Shown one piece after another: positions 15,233-24,520 of a DNA stretch of 64,000 nt. The notes beneath the pieces are model-generated. The model was given only the letters and a program-made list of their open reading frames with translations. It was not told the DNA's origin and made no database searches. A program made the translations under genes and the position numbers. The stretch covers positions 62,001 to 126,000 of the forward strand of contig CAVSQS010000002.1 of assembly GCA_963730165.1 (NCBI GenBank), given 5' to 3'. The stretch's first letter is position 1. The number at the start of each line of letters is the position of its first letter. The DNA comes from DASSQJ01 sp963730165. GTDB taxonomy: Bacteria; Actinomycetota; Actinomycetes; Actinomycetales; Dermatophilaceae.

Positions 15233-16600
15233 ATGACAGCGATCGATCGCGTGCGACTGGGCGAGCTGCTCGCCGCCGAGCAGGCCGACTACACCGCGCG
15301 CCACCCGCGCAGCCGCGAGCTGTACGCCGAGGCCGGTCATCTCTTCGGCCGGGTCCCGATGACGTGGATGAACATGTGGACCGGAGGCTTCCCGCTGTAC
15401 CTCGACCGAGCCCACGGGAACCGGGTCACCGACGTCGACGGCCACCCCTACGTCGACTTCGCGCTCGGCGACACCGGGGCCATGGCCGGGCACTCCCCGG
15501 CACCCACCCTCGCCGCGGCGACGCGACGGATGGGCGAGCTCGGCGGCATCACGACGATGCTGCCGACCGAGGACGCCGAGTGGGTCGGCGCCGAGCTCAC
15601 CCGCCGGTTCGGCCTGCCGCTGTGGAGCTTCACCCTCTCGGCCACCGACGCGAACCGGTGGGCGATCCGCCTGGCCCGGCTCGCGACCGGGCGCCCGAAG
15701 GTCCTCGTCTTCGGGTACTGCTACCACGGGTCGGTCGACGAGGCGTTCGCCCTTCCGGGGCCGGACGGGAAGGCGCAGTCACGCCCGGGCAACGTGGCGC
15801 CGCCGGTGCCCCTCGACCTCACGACCCGGGCGGCGACGTGGAACGACCTGGCGTCGGTCGAGCGCGAGCTCGCCCACGGCGACGTCGCCGCCATCCTCAC
15901 CGAGCCGGCCCTGACGAACATCGGCATCGTGCTGCCGGAGCCGGGGTTCATGGAGGGCCTGCGCGAGCTCGCGACCCGGCACGGCGCTCTCCTGATGATC
16001 GACGAGACGCACACGTTCTCGACCGGGTGGGGTGGTGCCACCCGGGCCTGGGGTCTGCAACCGGACGTCTTCGTCATCGGGAAGTCGATCGGTGGCGGCA
16101 TCCCCTCGGGCGCCTACGGCATCACCGAGGAGGTCGCCCGGGCGGTGACCCGGCACACCGAGGCGGGCGACGCGGACATCGTCGACGTCGGCGGGGTCGG
16201 GGGCACGCTCGCCGGCAACGCCCTCTCGACGGCGGCGATGCGCGCCACCCTCGGGGAGGTGCTCACCGAGGCGGCCTTCGCGCACATGACCGAGCTCGCG
16301 ACCGCGTTCACCGACGGAGTCCGGACCACGCTCGAGCAGCTCGACGTGCCGTGGTCGATCGCCCAGCTCGGCGCCCGGGCCGAGTACCGCTTCGTCCGGC
16401 CCGCCCCGAGCTCGGGCGAGGAGTCGGCAGCGGCCGCGGACGAGGAGCTGGACGCCTACATGCACCTCGCGATGGTGAACCGGGACATCCTCATGACCCC
16501 GTTCCACAACATGGCGCTCATGTGCCCGGCGACCTCCCGCGCCGACGTCGACCTGCACACGGAGGTCTTCCGGGAGGTCGTCGGCGCGCTGTACGCCTGA
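15233..16600 (+). CDS. Class III aminotransferase (glutamate-1-semialdehyde aminomutase-like)
   Basis: 455-residue fold-type I PLP enzyme. It shows the N-terminal DVDGHPYVDFALGDTGAMAGHSP segment, a substrate region LSATDANRWAIRLAR, MIDETHTFSTGWGG with the PLP-contacting Asp, and the Schiff-base lysine in VIGKSIGGG. It resembles aspartate aminotransferase-family and GSA-aminomutase-like transaminases, but the WMNMWTGGFPLYL start suggests an amino-acid or amine transaminase rather than haem synthesis. No haem genes adjoin it. Inserted between the DUF2344 gene and its radical SAM partner, on the opposite strand. Confidence 0.85.
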   Translation: MTAIDRVRLGELLAAEQADYTARHPRSRELYAEAGHLFGRVPMTWMNMWTGGFPLYLDRAHGNRVTDVDGHPYVDFALGDTGAMAGHSPAPTLAAATRRMGELGGITTMLPTEDAEWVGAELTRRFGLPLWSFTLSATDANRWAIRLARLATGRPKVLVFGYCYHGSVDEAFALPGPDGKAQSRPGNVAPPVPLDLTTRAATWNDLASVERELAHGDVAAILTEPALTNIGIVLPEPGFMEGLRELATRHGALLMIDETHTFSTGWGGATRAWGLQPDVFVIGKSIGGGIPSGAYGITEEVARAVTRHTEAGDADIVDVGGVGGTLAGNALSTAAMRATLGEVLTEAAFAHMTELATAFTDGVRTTLEQLDVPWSIAQLGARAEYRFVRPAPSSGEESAAAADEELDAYMHLAMVNRDILMTPFHNMALMCPATSRADVDLHTEVFREVVGALYA

Positions 16601-16857
16601 GCGCGTCGCACCCGCCGGATGCCCCGCCCCGGCGTGCCGGACCTCCGGGCGAGGTCGGCCAGGTGGTCCGGCAGCGAGGCATCCAGCTCCTCGACGTGAT
16701 GGTGACCGCGCATGAGCGCCACCCGGGGAGCCCGCCGCGGCCGGGCAGGATCCACGACGCCCCGTTTCGTCGAGGTGGCACCGGATGTCAACCAGCGCCA
16801 GGTCGACAACTCGGGGTCACCCCGAGATGTGGAGTCGAGTGGGCCGGTGGGGCCGGG

Positions 16858-18825
16858 TCAGCGGGCGGTCTCGGCCATCCGGTCACGGCCGGCGCCCAGC
16901 ACGGTCAGCGGCAGCAGCGTCTTGCCGGTCGGCCCGATCTCGATCTCGGTGCCCATCTGCGGGCAGACGCCGCAGTCGAAGCACGGGGTCCAGCGGCAGT
17001 CCTCGACCTCGGTCTCGTCGAGGGCGTCGAGCCAGTCCTGCCAGAGCCACTCCTTGTCGAGTCCGGAGTCGATGTGGTCCCACGGCAGGACCTCGGCCTC
17101 CTCGCGCTCACGCGTGGTGTACCAGGCGAGGTCGACGCCGAGCGGTTCCAGCTCGCTCTCGGCGGCGGCCATCCAGCGCTCGTACGAGAAGTGCTCCGAC
17201 CAGCCGTCGAAGCGACCGCCGCCACGCCAGACCGCCTCGATGACCCGGCCGACCCGCCGGTCGCCCCGCGAGAGGAGACCTTCGACGATGCCGGGCTTGC
17301 CGTCGTGGTAGCGGAACCCGATGGAGCGGCCGTACCGCTTGTCGGACCGGATGGCCTCGCGCAGCTTCTCCAGCCGGGCGTCGGTCTCGTCGGCGCCGAG
17401 CTGACCGGCCCACTGGAACGGGGTGTGCGGCTTGGGCACGAACCCGCCGATCGAGACGGTGCACCGGATGTCGCGGCGGCCGCTCACCTCGCGGCCGGTC
17501 TCGATGACCCGCTTGGCGAGCTCGGCGATCTGCAGGACGTCCTCGTCGGTCTCCGTCGGGAGCCCGCACATGAAGTAGAGCTTGACCTGCCGCCACCCCG
17601 CTCCGTAGGCGGCCGCGACGGTGCGGATGAGGTCCTCCTCGCTGACCATCTTGTTGATGACCTTGCGGATGCGCTCCGACCCGCCCTCGGGGGCGAAGGT
17701 CAGGCCCGAGCGACGCCCGTTCCGGGTCAGCTCGTTGGCGAGGTCGATGTTGAAGGCGTCGACCCGGGTGGAGGGCAGCGACAGCCCGGTGTTGGTGCCC
17801 TCGTAGCGGTCGGCGAGCCCCTTGGTGATGTCGGCGATCTCGCTGTGGTCGGCGCTCGAGAGCGAGAGCAGCCCCACCTCCTCGAAGCCGGTGGCCGCCA
17901 GGCCCTGCTCGACCATCTCGCCGATCCCGGTGATGGAGCGCTCGCGGACCGGGCGGGTGATCATCCCGGCCTGGCAGAAGCGGCAGCCGCGCGTGCACCC
18001 GCGGAAGATCTCGACCGACATCCGCTCGTGCACGGACTCGGCGAGCGGGACCAGCGGCTGCTTCGGGTACGGCCACGCGTCGAGGTCCATGACGGTGTGC
18101 TTGCTGACCCGCCAGGGCACCCCGGCGCGGTTCGGCGCGACCCGCTGGACGCGGCCGTCGGGCAGGTAGGTGACGTCGTAGAATCGGGGCACGTAGACGC
18201 CGCCGGTGCGGGCCAGGCGCAGAAGGAGCTCGTCGCGCCCACCAGGACGGCCCGCACGCTTCCACTCCCCCACGAGGTCGGTGATGCCGAGCACGGCCTC
18301 CTCGCCGTCGCCGACGACGACGGCGTCGACGAAGTCGGCGACCGGCTCCGGGTTGAAGGCGGCGTGGCCACCGGCGACGACGAGCGGGTGGGTGGCGTCG
18401 CGGTCGGCAGCGTGCAGCGGGATGCCGGCGAGGTCGAGCGCGGTGAGCATGTTGGTGTAGCCGAGCTCGGTCGAGAACGACAGCCCGAGCAGGTCGAAGT
18501 CGCCGACCGGCCGGTGGGCGTCGACGGTGAACTGCGGCACCCCGTGCTCGCGCATCAGCGCCTCGAGGTCCGGCCAGACGGCGTAGGTCCGCTCGGCGAG
18601 GGCATCCGGCCGCTCGTTGAGCACCTCGTAGAGGATCATGACGCCCTGGTTGGGGACGCCGACCTCGTAGGCGTCCGGGTACATCAGGGCCCAGCGCACG
18701 GTGGCGTCACCGGCGACCTCCCACGGCTTGACCGTCGAGTTCAGCTCGCCGCCGACGTACTGGATCGGCTTGCTCACCCGCTCGAGCAGGGGCTCGAGGG
18801 CGGGGAAGACGGACTCTCCGGGCAT
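16858..18825 (-). CDS. TIGR03960-family B12-binding/radical SAM protein
   Basis: 655-residue conserved protein of unknown reaction. A cobalamin-binding-like N-terminal half (MYPDAYEVGVPNQGVMILYEVLNE, GLSFSTELGYTN, VAGGHAAFNPEP) precedes a radical SAM domain with the 4Fe-4S cysteines at 277, 281 and 284 (CTRGCRFC), then SLPSTRVD and TFAPEGGSERIR. The C-terminal tail has extra cysteines, CFDCGVCPQ. ATG 18825 has TACCCT 6 nt upstream. Normally paired with the DUF2344 protein, now 1.8 kb downstream past an inserted gene. Confidence 0.92.
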   Translation of the reverse strand: MPGESVFPALEPLLERVSKPIQYVGGELNSTVKPWEVAGDATVRWALMYPDAYEVGVPNQGVMILYEVLNERPDALAERTYAVWPDLEALMREHGVPQFTVDAHRPVGDFDLLGLSFSTELGYTNMLTALDLAGIPLHAADRDATHPLVVAGGHAAFNPEPVADFVDAVVVGDGEEAVLGITDLVGEWKRAGRPGGRDELLLRLARTGGVYVPRFYDVTYLPDGRVQRVAPNRAGVPWRVSKHTVMDLDAWPYPKQPLVPLAESVHERMSVEIFRGCTRGCRFCQAGMITRPVRERSITGIGEMVEQGLAATGFEEVGLLSLSSADHSEIADITKGLADRYEGTNTGLSLPSTRVDAFNIDLANELTRNGRRSGLTFAPEGGSERIRKVINKMVSEEDLIRTVAAAYGAGWRQVKLYFMCGLPTETDEDVLQIAELAKRVIETGREVSGRRDIRCTVSIGGFVPKPHTPFQWAGQLGADETDARLEKLREAIRSDKRYGRSIGFRYHDGKPGIVEGLLSRGDRRVGRVIEAVWRGGGRFDGWSEHFSYERWMAAAESELEPLGVDLAWYTTREREEAEVLPWDHIDSGLDKEWLWQDWLDALDETEVEDCRWTPCFDCGVCPQMGTEIEIGPTGKTLLPLTVLGAGRDRMAETAR

Positions 18826-18831
18826 CCCCCA

Positions 18832-18837
18832 AGGGTA
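18832..18837 (-). promoter_or_regulatory. -10 hexamer of leaderless promoter (radical SAM gene)
   Basis: TACCCT on the minus strand, 6 nt before ATG 18825. Confidence 0.5.
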
Positions 18838-18939
18838 GGTCCGGCGAGCGGGCGAGCCCAAAACGCCGGACATCCGGGATCCACCGTCTGATGTCGTACA
18901 CCGGTTCGATGCCACTCCGTCCGTGAACGAGCCCAGCCG

Positions 18940-19320
18940 ATGAGCCTCGCGGAGCGCCGCTCGCGGCTGGATGCTGCCGCCGCGGCCCTCGACGGGCTGG
19001 GCGAGGTGCTCCACCAGGCGTCGGGTGAGGAGCTCGCCGAGCTGATGACGGCAGCGGACCGGGTGGCCGCCACGGCAGGCTCGAGCCGCTGCTCCAGCCC
19101 GACGCGACACCGACCGTGATGCGGGCCGCGGTTGGCACCCGAACGGCTGCGCGACGTGCTCCAGTCCGTCACGCACCCCGGCCACCCGGACGTCGACGAC
19201 CTCGACGTGGGGTGGTGGCTCGACCACGAGCTCGCCCGGGCGGCGAACCGCGCCTTCGGCCGCGGTGGTGCAGCTGTGGCCACCCACGGGCGAGAGGAGG
19301 ACGGTTCGACGACGCGTCAC
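18940..19320 (+). pseudogene. Possible remnant of a DUF222/HNH-type protein
   Basis: The plus strand from ATG 18940 reads MSLAERRSRLDAAAAALDGL followed by a helix containing LHQASGEELAELMTAADRVAATAG and then a quick stop. This resembles the N-terminal helix of DUF222-HNH (13E12-type) proteins common in actinobacteria. Further coding-like sequence (APERLRDVLQSVTHPGHPD, GWWLDHELARAANRAFG) continues in another frame to about 19260. No HNH motif is present. This is probably a fragment of a dead gene filling the ~570-bp gap; the family match is tentative. Confidence 0.4.
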
Positions 19321-19398
19321 GCACCGTTCTGCTCACCGACCGGTGACGGGTCGACGCGCGGCCCCCGGCACCGCCGTCCGGCGTGGTTGTGTTGGGCC

Positions 19399-20772
19399 AT
19401 GAGTGACACGGCACAGGTTGACCTCGTCGTCCTCGGGTTGGGGCCCGGGGGCGAACACGTCGCGACCGAGGCGGCGCGGGCCGGGATGCGAGTCGTCGGC
19501 GTCGACCGACGCCTCGTGGGCGGCGAGTGCCCCTACTACGGCTGCGTCCCGTCGAAGATGGCCATCCGGGCGGCGGACTCGCTCGCCGAGGCCCGCCGCG
19601 TCGATGACCTCGCCGGGGCCGCCGAGGAGCGCGCGGAGTGGTCGGTCGTCGCGCGGCGCATCCGCGAGGAGGCCACCGACGACTGGGACGACACCGTCGC
19701 GGTCCGGCGGCTCGAGGACGCCGGGGTGACCTTCGTCCGCGGCCACGGCCGCCTGAGCGGTCCGCGCACCGTCGAGGTGGACGGCCGGCGCTGGACCGCC
19801 CGACGCGGGGTCGTCCTCAACACGGGCACCTCCCCCGCCGTGCCCCCGGTGGACGGCCTCGAGGACACCCCCTACTGGACCAACCGCGAGGCGATGCGTG
19901 CCGAGGAGGCGCCGGCGTCCCTCGTCGTCATCGGTGGGGGCCCGATCGGCGCCGAGCTGTCCCAGGCCTTCGCGCGCTTCGGCACCCGGGTCACCCTCGT
20001 CGAGGCCGCCGACCGGTTGCTGGGCGCCGAGGAGCCGGAGGTCTCGGAGGTCGTCGCGCGGTCGTTCGCCCGCGACGGCATCCAGGTCCTCACCGGGGCG
20101 ACGGTCAGGTCGGTCGCCCACGCGGACGGCCGGTTCACCGTCGCCGTCACCGACGCGGACGGTACCGACGTCGAGCTGGGCTCCGACCGTCTCCTCGTCG
20201 CGGCGGGACGTCGGCCCAACCTCGCCGACCTCGGCCTCGAGACGGTCGGGCTCGATCCGCAGGGCCGCTCGATCGAGACCGACGGCTACCTGCGTGCCGG
20301 CGACGGCCTGTGGGCCATCGGTGACATCACCGGCAAGGGGCCGTTCACCCACATGTCGATGTACCAGGCGACCGTGGCACTGCGCGACGTCACCGGGTCC
20401 GGCGGCCCCGAGGCGAGCTACCACGCGGTACCGCACGTCACCTACACCGACCCCGAGGTGGGCGGGGTCGGGATGACCGAGGCGCAGGCCCGCGACGCGG
20501 GCCTCGACGTGCGGGCCGCCAGCGGAGGACTGGGCACACGTGGTTGGCTGCACGGCCCCGGCGGCGACGGTCTCGTCAAGCTGGTGGCGGATCGAGCCGC
20601 CGGTCACCTCGTCGGGGCGACCTCCGTGGGGCCGCGCGGCGGCGAGGTGCTCTCGATGCTCTCGACGGCCGTCCACGCCCGCGTGCCCCTTGCCGTCCTG
20701 AACGAGCAGGTCCTCGCCTACCCCACCTTCCACCGGGCCGTCTCGGCGGTCCTGGCCGACCTGCCGGACTGA
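19399..20772 (+). CDS. FAD-dependent pyridine nucleotide-disulfide oxidoreductase
   Basis: 457-residue flavoprotein of the dihydrolipoamide dehydrogenase/mercuric reductase group. It has an N-terminal FAD site GLGPGGEHVATEAA, the redox-active pair C44/C49 in GGECPYYGCVPSK, an NAD(P)-binding GGGPIGAELSQAFARFG near 180, the second FAD motif GLWAIGDIT, and a dimerisation domain with TYTDPEVGGVGMTEAQAR. The canonical C-terminal HAHPT/HP dyad of lipoamide dehydrogenases is replaced by AYPTFHRAVS (H nearby), so it may reduce quinones or another disulfide. It is followed after 2 nt by the PCMT-like gene. Confidence 0.88.
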   Translation: MSDTAQVDLVVLGLGPGGEHVATEAARAGMRVVGVDRRLVGGECPYYGCVPSKMAIRAADSLAEARRVDDLAGAAEERAEWSVVARRIREEATDDWDDTVAVRRLEDAGVTFVRGHGRLSGPRTVEVDGRRWTARRGVVLNTGTSPAVPPVDGLEDTPYWTNREAMRAEEAPASLVVIGGGPIGAELSQAFARFGTRVTLVEAADRLLGAEEPEVSEVVARSFARDGIQVLTGATVRSVAHADGRFTVAVTDADGTDVELGSDRLLVAAGRRPNLADLGLETVGLDPQGRSIETDGYLRAGDGLWAIGDITGKGPFTHMSMYQATVALRDVTGSGGPEASYHAVPHVTYTDPEVGGVGMTEAQARDAGLDVRAASGGLGTRGWLHGPGGDGLVKLVADRAAGHLVGATSVGPRGGEVLSMLSTAVHARVPLAVLNEQVLAYPTFHRAVSAVLADLPD

Positions 20773-20774
20773 GC

Positions 20775-21365
20775 GTGGACCCGCGGGCCGGCGTCGCCTG
20801 GGCGTTCGCGGCGGTGCCCCGCGCCGACTTCCTTCCCGAGGGAGAGCGTGGGCAGGCGGGGCTCGACGAGCCGGTGCCGATCGGCTACGGCCAGACGAGC
20901 AGCCAGCCCAGCACCGTCCGCGCGATGCTCGAGCTCCTCGACGTCCGGCCCGGCCAGCGTGTCCTCGACGTGGGAGCGGGCTCGGGGTGGACCACCGCGC
21001 TGCTCGCCCGGCTCACCGGCCCCACGGGTGCGGTGGTCGGTGTCGAGCGCGTGCCCGAGCTGGCGGCGGCCGCCTCCGCCGCGGTGGCGTCGGCGGACCT
21101 GACCTGGGCGCACGTCCACACCGCTGAGCCGCACGTGCTCGGCGCGCCCGACGCCGGTCCGTACGACCGCATCCTCGTGTCGGCGATGGCCCGGCGACTT
21201 CCGCTCGAGCTGGTCTCCCAGCTCGTGCCCGGCGGGGTCATGGTCCTGCCGGTGCACGGACGGATGCTGCGGGTCGTCCGGCGACCGCCGCCCGACGACG
21301 ACCCCGCCGACGCCCAGGTCAGCGAGCACGGCTGGTACCGGTTCGTCCCCCTCGTCACCGGCTGA
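20775..21365 (+). CDS. Protein-L-isoaspartate O-methyltransferase-like protein
   Basis: 196-residue SAM-dependent methyltransferase of the PCMT family. The first part VPRADFLPEGER and PVPIGYGQTSSQPSTVRAMLELL are classical PCMT substrate-site sequences (GxGQTxSQP), followed by the SAM motif LDVGAGSGWTTALLARL and the later GPYDRILVSAMA. Start GTG 20775 is only 2 nt after the upstream stop, indicating cotranscription. It would repair isoaspartyl damage in aged proteins or methylate another substrate. Slightly short compared with E. coli Pcm (208). Confidence 0.85.
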   Translation: MDPRAGVAWAFAAVPRADFLPEGERGQAGLDEPVPIGYGQTSSQPSTVRAMLELLDVRPGQRVLDVGAGSGWTTALLARLTGPTGAVVGVERVPELAAAASAAVASADLTWAHVHTAEPHVLGAPDAGPYDRILVSAMARRLPLELVSQLVPGGVMVLPVHGRMLRVVRRPPPDDDPADAQVSEHGWYRFVPLVTG

Positions 21366-21386
21366 CGACGGCGGGGGCCCGGTGCC

Positions 21387-23258
21387 TCAGCCCGAGTAGT
21401 GGGCGTCGAGGAGGTCCTTGTACCGGTCGGCGACCACCTTGCGCTTCAGCTTCAGGCTCGGCGTCAGCTCGCCTTCCTCGACGGTGAGGTCGTGCTCGAG
21501 GATGGTGAACTTCTTGATCGTCTCCCACCGGTTCAGGCCGGCGTTGAGCTCGTCGATGTAGCCCTGGACCATCTCCCGGCACGCGTCCGAGCCGACGATC
21601 TCCGCGTAGGAGCGGCCCTCCATCCCGTGGTGCGCCGCCCACCCCGCGATGGCGTCGGGGTCGAGGGTCACCAGCGCGGAGACGAAGTTCCGGTCGGCCC
21701 CGTAGACGACCAGCTGGCTCGCGTACGGGCAGAGCCCCTTGAACGTCGACTCGATGGCCGAGGGGGCGATGTACTTGCCGCCACTGGTCTTGAAGAGGTC
21801 CTTCTTGCGGTCGGTGATCCGCAGGAAGCCCCGCTCGTCGAGCTCACCGATGTCGCCGGTGTGGAACCACCCCTCGTCGTCGAAGACCTCGGACGTGGCA
21901 TCGGGGTTGTTGTGGTAGCCCTCCATCACGCCGGGGCCCCGCAGCAGCACCTCGCCGTCCTCGGCGAGGCGGACCTCGGTGCCGGGCAGCGGCCACCCGA
22001 CCGCCCCGAACTGGTAGGCCTGAGGCCGACCGACGAACGACGCCGCGCTGGTCTCGGTGAGGCCGTAGCCCTCGAGGACGAGCATCCCCATCGCGTCGAA
22101 CCAGCGGGCGACCTCCTGGTTGAGCGCCGCGGAGCCGCTGATGAAGAACCGGACCCGCCCGCCGAAGCGCTCGCGGATCTTGGTGCCGATGAGCCGGTCG
22201 GCGATGGAGTGCTGGATCGCGAGCAGACCCGACGGGCTCCTGCCCTGCTCCCGCAGCGCGCTCACCTCGCGTCCGACGCCGCTCGCCCAGGTGAAGAGCT
22301 TGTACTTGACCCCGCCCTCGTCCTCCATCATCGTCTGGATGCGGCCGAAGGCCTTCTCGAAGATGCGTGGCGCGGCCCCCATGAACGTGGGACGCACGAC
22401 GGCCAGGTTGTCGACGATCTTGTCGATGCGGCCGTCGATGGCCGTGGGGAAGCCCACCTGGATCGGCAGGGTGAGCAGCACCTTGCCGAAGACGTGGGCG
22501 AGCGGAAGCCACAGGTACTGCAGGTCCTCCCCGGAGAGGATGCCCGTCGCCGCAACGGCCGCGCTCTCGTAGGTCCAGGCACTGTGCCGCAGGCGCACGC
22601 CCTTGGGCCGGCCCGTCGTGCCCGAGGTGTAGATGATCGTCGCGAGCTGGTCGGGGCGGATGCTCTCGATCCGGGCGTCGACGGCGCCGGGGTCGCCGGC
22701 GAGGTACTCGCGACCGAGCTCGCGCAGCTGGTCCATCGTCAGGGTCCACTCGTCGGGGTCCTCGACCGGGTCCATGACCACGACCTTGGTGACCGCGGGG
22801 ATGCGGGGACGGATGGAGCGCAGCTTCGCCAGCTGCTCGGCGTTCTCGGCGAACACGACCACGGTGCCGGAGTCCGCGAGGATGTACGCGACGTCGTCGG
22901 CCATCGTCGTCGGGTAGATCGTCGTCGTGGCGCCACCGCTGAGCATGACGGCGAGGTCCGCGACGGCCCACTCGTAGCGGGTGGCCGACGCGATGGCCAC
23001 CCGGTCCTCCGGGCCCACGCCGAGGGCGACGAGGCCGGCGGCGAGCTCGCGGACGAGCTGGTCGAGCTCGCGCCACGACACCGTCACCCACTCGTCGCCG
23101 GTGTCGGAGACGATCGCCCGGATGAAGGCGCCGCCGTCGGGCGTCGCGGCCACCCGGTCGCGGAAGAGGTGGGCGACGCTCCCGGCACGGTTGTCGAGCA
23201 CCGACTCGTCCAGGGGCTCGTCCGATGGGGCGTGGATCTGGGGCTGCGTGGTCGTCAT
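21387..23258 (-). CDS. AMP-dependent long-chain acyl-CoA synthetase
   Basis: 623-residue member of the ANL superfamily, FadD15-like, activating fatty acids as acyl-AMP and then acyl-CoA. Motifs include the P-loop IIYTSGTTGRPKGV near 210, LPLAHVFGK, EGYGLTETSA, the GDIGELDERGFL hinge region and DRKKDLFKTSGGKYIAPS, with the C-terminal catalytic lysine in LTPSLKLKRKVV. Start ATG 23258 has GAGGACG upstream. It is convergent with the PCMT-like gene (21-bp gap) and lies downstream of rodA on the same strand. Confidence 0.93.
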   Translation of the reverse strand: MTTTQPQIHAPSDEPLDESVLDNRAGSVAHLFRDRVAATPDGGAFIRAIVSDTGDEWVTVSWRELDQLVRELAAGLVALGVGPEDRVAIASATRYEWAVADLAVMLSGGATTTIYPTTMADDVAYILADSGTVVVFAENAEQLAKLRSIRPRIPAVTKVVVMDPVEDPDEWTLTMDQLRELGREYLAGDPGAVDARIESIRPDQLATIIYTSGTTGRPKGVRLRHSAWTYESAAVAATGILSGEDLQYLWLPLAHVFGKVLLTLPIQVGFPTAIDGRIDKIVDNLAVVRPTFMGAAPRIFEKAFGRIQTMMEDEGGVKYKLFTWASGVGREVSALREQGRSPSGLLAIQHSIADRLIGTKIRERFGGRVRFFISGSAALNQEVARWFDAMGMLVLEGYGLTETSAASFVGRPQAYQFGAVGWPLPGTEVRLAEDGEVLLRGPGVMEGYHNNPDATSEVFDDEGWFHTGDIGELDERGFLRITDRKKDLFKTSGGKYIAPSAIESTFKGLCPYASQLVVYGADRNFVSALVTLDPDAIAGWAAHHGMEGRSYAEIVGSDACREMVQGYIDELNAGLNRWETIKKFTILEHDLTVEEGELTPSLKLKRKVVADRYKDLLDAHYSG

Positions 23259-23378
23259 CGTGCATCGTCCTCGACGTCGTCGGCGTGGCGTGTGCGGCAG
23301 ATCCTGTCACAGCGGAGGCACAGGGGGGAACTGCGTGTTACTGGTGAGTTGGGGTGACGCCCGACACGGTGCGGCCGT

Positions 23379-24518
23379 TCAGCCCCGTCGCGCGACGTGG
23401 GCGGTGTCGACGAGGCCCACCGCGAGCCATGAGACGAGCATCGAGGAGCCGCCGTAGGAGACGAACGGAAGGGGGATGCCGGTGACGGGCAGGAGGCCGA
23501 GGTTCATCCCGACGTTCTCGACGACCTGCACCGCCAGCCACGTCGCGACCCCCACCCCGACGAGGCGACCGAAGGCGTCCTCGGCCCGACCGGCGACGAC
23601 GAGGACGCGCAGCACGACGACGGCGAGCAGGACGAGCAGCCCGGCGGCCCCGACGAAGCCGAGCTCCTCCCCCGCGACCGAGAAGACGAAGTCGTTCAGC
23701 TGGTAGGGCACGAAGCCGCCCTGGGTGCGCTCCCCGTGCATGAACCCCTGACCCCAGAGGCCACCCCCGCCGATGGCGAGGCGCACCTGGCGGGTCTGGT
23801 AACCGAGCCCGAGCGGGTCGGCCTCGGGGTCGAGGAAGGCGGTGAGCCGGTCCCGCTGGTACCCGCTGAGCAGCGGCGAGGTGAGCGCCAACGCCACGCC
23901 GGTCGCGCCGAGGACTGCCCCCGCGGCGAGCCACCGGGTCGGCACCCCTCCGACGGCGACGACGACCGCGCCCACCGCGGTGACGACGACCGCCGAGCCC
24001 AGGTCCGGTTGGAGCAGGACCAGGCCCACCGGGACGGCGGTGAGGACGGCGGCCAGGACCACCTCGCGCCCCCCGGGGGCGAGGTCCCGCTCGAGCCGAC
24101 CGGCGAGGAGGGCGGCCAGGGCCAGGGTGAGCCCGACCTTGGCGAGCTCGGCCGGCTGGAGGGTGAACCCGGCGACGAGCGGCAGCCAGGACCGGGCCCC
24201 GTTGACCGTCGCGCCGAGCGGGGTGAGGACGAGGGTGAGCAGCCCGACGGCCACCAGCCAGGCCCACGGGGCGGCCATCCGCACCCGCGCCTGGCCCGCG
24301 CGCGAGACGAGCAGCGCCAGCACGAGCCCCACGGCGGCGGTGAGCAGGTGCCTGACCAGATAGGCCGACCCGTCGGTGCGGGCCGTCGCCGACCACACGA
24401 GGAGGGCCCCGACGACGGAGGCGCCTCCCGCGGCGAGGTAGAGCCCGACGTCGTGGCGGGCCCAGGGGCGGGGGCCGGCGGGTCCCCGCGGTGACGCGGG
24501 CGGGCCCGCTCGCCTCAC
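23379..24518 (-). CDS. rodA: FtsW/RodA/SpoVE family peptidoglycan polymerase
   Basis: 379-residue SEDS glycosyltransferase with about ten membrane helices. Family landmarks are TVNGARSWLPLVAGFTLQPAELAKVGL (substrate cavity, with the essential Glu/Asp region), VLLQPDLGSA, QGGFVPYQLNDFVFSVAGEELGFVG and the C-terminal MNLGLLPVTGIPLPFVSYGGSS. It is assigned to the RodA rather than FtsW branch because this genomic slot, next to the radical SAM-rne block, normally holds rodA. No mreBCD or class B PBP gene adjoins it, unlike in rod-shaped relatives. GTG 24518 start has no good RBS. Confidence 0.88.
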   Translation of the reverse strand: MRRAGPPASPRGPAGPRPWARHDVGLYLAAGGASVVGALLVWSATARTDGSAYLVRHLLTAAVGLVLALLVSRAGQARVRMAAPWAWLVAVGLLTLVLTPLGATVNGARSWLPLVAGFTLQPAELAKVGLTLALAALLAGRLERDLAPGGREVVLAAVLTAVPVGLVLLQPDLGSAVVVTAVGAVVVAVGGVPTRWLAAGAVLGATGVALALTSPLLSGYQRDRLTAFLDPEADPLGLGYQTRQVRLAIGGGGLWGQGFMHGERTQGGFVPYQLNDFVFSVAGEELGFVGAAGLLVLLAVVVLRVLVVAGRAEDAFGRLVGVGVATWLAVQVVENVGMNLGLLPVTGIPLPFVSYGGSSMLVSWLAVGLVDTAHVARRG

Positions 24519-24520
24519 GC

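Noticed and set aside
16601..16857. Minus-strand frame containing MRGHHHVEELDASLPDHL
   Set aside because: Short, no start or RBS supported, overlaps the aminotransferase 3' end in the same frame; no domain recognised.
18900..18935. tRNA-like GGTTCGATGCC sequence
   Set aside because: No matching acceptor stem or anticodon arm around it; it lies in the presumed gene remnant.
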